Shown here piece by piece: positions 6,041 to 8,347 of a DNA stretch of 8,347 nucleotides (positions are counted from its first letter, which is position 1; each line of letters begins with the position of its first letter). The stretch is from UBA1049 sp964525815 (GTDB lineage Bacteria; Bacillota; Clostridia; Oscillospirales; CAG-382), in NCBI GenBank assembly GCA_964525815.1, contig CAZGJQ010000086.1:1-8347 (forward strand), given 5' to 3'. A program made the position numbers and the translations under genes. The notes beneath the pieces were generated by a model. That model saw nothing but the letters and a program-made list of their open reading frames with translations, did no database searches and was not told the DNA's origin.

Positions 6041-7031
6041 TTTGCTTTAATATTTCCTCAAACGCATTTTCTACTGTTTTTGGATTTATTTTTATTTTTT
6101 GGGGTGCAAAACCCTCAGCAACAATTTTCTCATAAATCTCGGAGGGGCTGCTATTATCCGAATAATAGTTTCTTACCGTTACGGTATCGTCGTTGGTCGA
6201 GTAGTCATACATGGGTAAGGCTCTTTTCAGCTTGCCTTCAATAATCTCCGCTCTTTTATCCTTGATGGTCAGCACAATTCTGTCATATCTGTGCCTGAAC
6301 TCACGGGTGGTACCCTTATAGAAAATGCTGCCGTCATACAGGTAGGCAATGTGGTCGCATATTTTTTCTATCAGTAATGCATCCAGAGCAGAAACTACCA
6401 GTGTTTTTTCTAGGCTCTGCATATATCTGGTTATTTCTCCGAGAGCTGTAATCTGCTTTTGATTGAACTTTAACGACGGGAGATTCATGACTATCAATTG
6501 ACTGGAGGAATAGATCCCCACCAGCAGTAAAATAATCGCCTTATACTCAGGAGTTAGAGTGGAGATGGGTGTTAAGGAGATGCTCCCCAAACCAAAGGAA
6601 ATAAGCTGCTCAAAAATACGCTTTTGCTGAAAAACAACATCAAAGTTGCTGTTTGCAGTCGCAAACATCAGGAACTCAAGCACATTCATGTTATTATATG
6701 CCATATTGGTGTTACCGACATAAAAAACATGAGGCAGTATTTTTCTCTTAAGCCGCATCATGCCTCGCTCCATAAGCACACATCTGCCGCTTAAGTAGGG
6801 CTTTATGTTTGCCATAATTTCAAGGAGCAGCTTGAGCTCGAATCTGCTGCTTCCGGTTATTGCCCAAATCTCACCTTTTTTTATCTCCAAGCTGATGTTT
6901 TGCAGTACAGGCTTGGGCTGGGAACCGATGGTAAGATAATGCTCAACCGAAGAGAGCTTATCCATAAAAACAGTATTAAATTCTTTTTCATTTGTCTGCA
7001 CGCTACCTGCAGGTATCTGTTCGGTGCTCAC
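6030..7031 (-). CDS. Degenerate ABC ATPase-like protein (pseudo-ATPase)
   Basis: This 333-residue protein has ABC nucleotide-binding-domain architecture. IKKGEIWAITG (50-60) leads into the Walker A position, VLEFLMF (117-123) matches the post-Q-loop helix, and CDHIAYLYDGSIFYKGT (225-241) matches the end of the domain. A C-terminal extension (about 245-333) resembles that of ABC-2 exporter ATPases. The catalytic motifs are gone. Walker A reads GSSRFELKL at 60-68, with no P-loop glycines or Lys in place. The Q-loop Gln is probably Asn107. The signature LSGGQ reads LTPEY at 159-163. Walker B DE reads NL at 183-184, and the H-loop His reads Leu216. The frame is intact. The GTG start has a strong GGAGGAG site upstream. 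It lies 37 bases behind sipW and overlaps the membrane-protein gene, so it is probably that protein's non-hydrolysing cytoplasmic partner. Confidence 0.85.
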   Translation of the reverse strand: MSTEQIPAGSVQTNEKEFNTVFMDKLSSVEHYLTIGSQPKPVLQNISLEIKKGEIWAITGSSRFELKLLLEIMANIKPYLSGRCVLMERGMMRLKRKILPHVFYVGNTNMAYNNMNVLEFLMFATANSNFDVVFQQKRIFEQLISFGLGSISLTPISTLTPEYKAIILLLVGIYSSSQLIVMNLPSLKFNQKQITALGEITRYMQSLEKTLVVSALDALLIEKICDHIAYLYDGSIFYKGTTREFRHRYDRIVLTIKDKRAEIIEGKLKRALPMYDYSTNDDTVTVRNYYSDNSSPSEIYEKIVAEGFAPQKIKINPKTVENAFEEILKQNDL

Positions 7032-7068
7032 GGAAAAGCTCTCCTCCTTTCAAAAAGTTATACAGACG

Positions 7069-7596
7069 TTAAGTCAACGGTATCTTTGCGGCAAACACTC
7101 CGATAACCCTGTCCGGTGTTAAATTGTCTCTGTCTATGGAGTTGAGCGGATTGTCCCCCTTGGTCTTGTAGCTAACACCGTCCTCGTCTTGAATAATTTC
7201 AACTATTCGGTGGGTAACGGTAGAGCCGCTCAGAGAGGTGAAGGTAACAATGTCGTCCACCTCAAGCGCACTGCTGTCGCTCGGTCTCTTAACCAAAATG
7301 ACCGTGCCGACCTTTAAGGTGGGGGACATGCTTCCCGTTTCTATTTTATACAGGCTATATCCGAAAAAGCTTATTGATTCGCCTCTTTCCTTAGCCAAAA
7401 GCACAGAGCCCAAAACACTTAGGAGTATTGCCACAACAACAATAAAGACGGTTGTCATTAATATGCTGAAGCCCTTATTTTTCTTATTTTTTGTTTCCTT
7501 TTTATTGTGCTTCTCAGAATTATCGGCGCCCGCATTTTCAAGCTCCTTGCGCATGGCTTGAATCTGCTCTTCGGTTGTATATTGGACCTCGGGCAT
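7069..7596 (-). CDS. sipW: SipW-type signal peptidase I
   Basis: This 175-residue membrane signal peptidase is of the ER/archaeal-like (Ser-His) type. A charged Lys/Glu-rich cytoplasmic N-terminus (1-44) precedes one membrane helix (about 46-68). The catalytic domain has the Ser box ETGSMSPTLKVG (S89), the His box VTHRIVEI (H129 where general P-type enzymes have Lys) and KGDNPLNSID with candidate acidic residue D148. The protein ends at IGVFAAKIPLT, just before the second, C-terminal helix of many SipW proteins. The family removes the unusual signal peptides of TasA/CalY-like proteins, and such a protein is encoded just upstream. The ATG at 7594-7596 is chosen because GGAGGT (7604-7609) is 7 bases away; a longer reading from an ATG at 7623 would span that site. 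It heads the block with the ABC-like and membrane-protein genes. Confidence 0.92.
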   Translation of the reverse strand: MPEVQYTTEEQIQAMRKELENAGADNSEKHNKKETKNKKNKGFSILMTTVFIVVVAILLSVLGSVLLAKERGESISFFGYSLYKIETGSMSPTLKVGTVILVKRPSDSSALEVDDIVTFTSLSGSTVTHRIVEIIQDEDGVSYKTKGDNPLNSIDRDNLTPDRVIGVFAAKIPLT

Positions 7597-7603
7597 ATAG
7601 CTC

Positions 7604-7609
7604 ACCTCC
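7604..7609 (-). promoter_or_regulatory. Ribosome binding site deciding the sipW start
   Basis: GGAGGT on the minus strand lies 7 bases from the ATG at 7594-7596. No comparable site precedes the in-frame ATG at 7621-7623. Confidence 0.85.
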
Positions 7610-7631
7610 GATACATGTAACATTTTGTTAT

Positions 7632-7640
7632 ATTATATCA
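7632..7640 (-). promoter_or_regulatory. Extended -10 promoter of the sipW block
   Basis: TGATATAAT on the minus strand (7632-7640) is a perfect TATAAT with an extended TGn. No good -35 is present at the expected spacing, where the DNA is T-rich and overlaps the tail of the preceding terminator. It would start transcription near 7625, giving a leader of about 30 bases. Confidence 0.6.
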
Positions 7641-7650
7641 TGCAAAGGGT

Positions 7651-7684
7651 AAAAATAAAAGCTGTTTTTTGCAAAACAGCTTTT
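7651..7684 (-). terminator. Terminator or attenuator after the TasA-like gene
   Basis: A 12-bp perfect inverted repeat (7657-7668 with 7673-7684) has a 4-base loop. On the minus strand it is followed by ATTTTT. The outer pairs are A-T only and the core is GCTG/CAGC, so it may terminate only in part. That would give abundant TasA-like message with some read-through into sipW. Confidence 0.75.
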
Positions 7685-7713
7685 ATAATCATATGGTTTT
7701 TACCTGCTTTTGA

Positions 7714-8244
7714 TTATTTCTGTGTTCCGGTAACAGTAACAGCAACCGCTGTTCCGAAGTCGCCGCCTGCATAGTTGATATCAACTGCGTCGTTGCTGGG
7801 CCACTCAATGGTAACTGTGTAAGTATGATCCTGTCCGTTTACATCGAGTACAAATTCGTCCTGGAAGGAAATAAGTCCTGTTCCGGTCTGTGTTCCGACA
7901 ACATTGTTGCTCTCATCGGTAACGGTAACAACTAGGGGAGCGATTGCAGCCTTGCCGGTCATTGCTGTAACATCAACTTCAATGTCAAGATCCATAGCGG
8001 TCTCTGTAACCAGTACGCCGTCATAATTCTTAATCGAAAAGTCCCAGGTTACTATCTCTGTGGGAGCTATCTTAACGTTGTTCTCAAAGGTGTCGGAGCC
8101 GTTCTCGAGAAGAATGAATTCCTTGGCAACAACGCTGCCTTCTGCTAAGTTGTCAATGGTGGTGGTGTACATTGCAAGGGTTCCGGAAATGATGGAAACT
8201 GCGATTACTGCTACGAGTGCTGTTACTACGAGTGTCTTTTTCAT
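7714..8244 (-). CDS. TasA/CalY-like secreted protein with SipW-type signal peptide
   Basis: This 176-residue exported protein starts MKK, followed by a hydrophobic core and SGTLAMYTTT at 20-29. That closely follows the GTfAyFTdt pattern of SipW-dependent signal peptides, with cleavage expected around residues 24-27. The mature part is rich in beta-prone Val/Thr stretches (for example VVTVTDE at 105-111 and YTVTIEW at 142-148), acidic and without cysteine. This suggests a beta-sandwich like TasA or CalY, but it is shorter than TasA (261). Such proteins form extracellular fibres in Bacillus; a structural or matrix role here is inference. No metalloprotease motif is visible. The ATG has AGGAGG (8253-8258) 8 bases upstream. 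The sipW gene follows after about 117 bases containing a hairpin, so this is the likely native SipW substrate. Confidence 0.88.
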   Translation of the reverse strand: MKKTLVVTALVAVIAVSIISGTLAMYTTTIDNLAEGSVVAKEFILLENGSDTFENNVKIAPTEIVTWDFSIKNYDGVLVTETAMDLDIEVDVTAMTGKAAIAPLVVTVTDESNNVVGTQTGTGLISFQDEFVLDVNGQDHTYTVTIEWPSNDAVDINYAGGDFGTAVAVTVTGTQK

Positions 8245-8252
8245 GGGGTGAT

Positions 8253-8347
8253 CCTCCTAAAAAATTTTAATTTTTTTCTTTCTTTTATATACTTAACATC
8301 GTACCTAAAAAATTAAGGACAATGATAAAGCCGAATTGAACACTTAC
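8253..8347 (-). promoter_or_regulatory. Upstream region of the TasA-like gene
   Basis: It holds the AGGAGG ribosome binding site (8253-8258) and an AT-rich leader with a TATATA/TATAAA candidate -10 (8284-8291). No recognisable -35 lies at 17 bases, so the promoter is uncertain. The 11-base direct repeat CCTAAAAAATT (plus-strand reading) occurs at 8256-8266 and 8304-8314; the first copy includes part of the ribosome binding site. No gene is visible to the window edge. Confidence 0.4.

Noticed and set aside
5504..6244. Long plus-strand open frame of 246 codons opposite the membrane-protein gene
   Set aside because: It is antisense to the membrane protein and the ABC-like gene, has an unlikely composition (rich in His, Asn, Gly and Tyr) and no ribosome binding site. 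It is a shadow frame.
6030..7031. ABC-like gene as a simple pseudogene
   Set aside because: The frame is uninterrupted, has a strong ribosome binding site and is overlapped by the next gene. Substitutions sit at the active-site motifs while the surrounding fold motifs remain.
7597..7623. ATG at 7621-7623 as the sipW start
   Set aside because: The GGAGGT site at 7604-7609 would then be coding, and no ribosome binding site precedes the earlier ATG.

Overview
The window looks like part of a low-to-medium-GC Firmicutes (Clostridia) chromosome. The reasons are strong AGGAGG-type ribosome binding sites, GTG and TTG starts, U-tract terminators, a SipW-type signal peptidase beside a TasA/CalY-like substrate, and a small helical protein of a type I associate with clostridia. 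No genus can be named from the sequence alone.

Layout, left to right. (1) A small uncharacterised helical protein on the minus strand (116-535), with a terminator behind it. (2) A tRNA-Pro(GGG) on the plus strand (680-756), with a consensus promoter and two downstream terminator hairpins. (3) A two-gene plus-strand cassette (968-3093): an EcoRI-family adenine methyltransferase overlapping by ATGA a DUF262-HNH nuclease. This looks like a restriction-modification or defence module whose effector is not a typical type II enzyme. (4) A bidirectional terminator (3116-3141), followed by a minus-strand lemA and TPM-domain (YgcG-like) operon. (5) A minus-strand block (4613-7596) with sipW, an ABC-ATPase-like protein and a polytopic membrane protein. 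(6) A gene for a small secreted TasA/CalY-like protein (7714-8244) with a SipW-type signal peptide, just upstream of that block.

The most unusual region is 4613-8244. The signal peptidase keeps its Ser and His catalytic residues, and the TasA-like protein is its obvious candidate substrate. The ABC protein keeps the fold's landmarks, but Walker A, the signature, Walker B with its catalytic Glu, and the H-loop are all replaced in an intact 333-residue frame. The membrane protein that overlaps it carries a C-terminal domain alignable with the neighbouring SipW, with the catalytic Ser read as Thr and the His as Gln. This domain keeps the C-terminal membrane helix that the active SipW lacks. The locus therefore pairs one apparently active signal peptidase with a pseudo-peptidase fused to a permease-like protein and a pseudo-ATPase. 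I infer a SipW-dependent export or assembly apparatus (scaffold, substrate-handling or regulatory complex) that does not work as an ordinary ABC transporter. I know of no described system with this composition, but novelty was not checked by any search.
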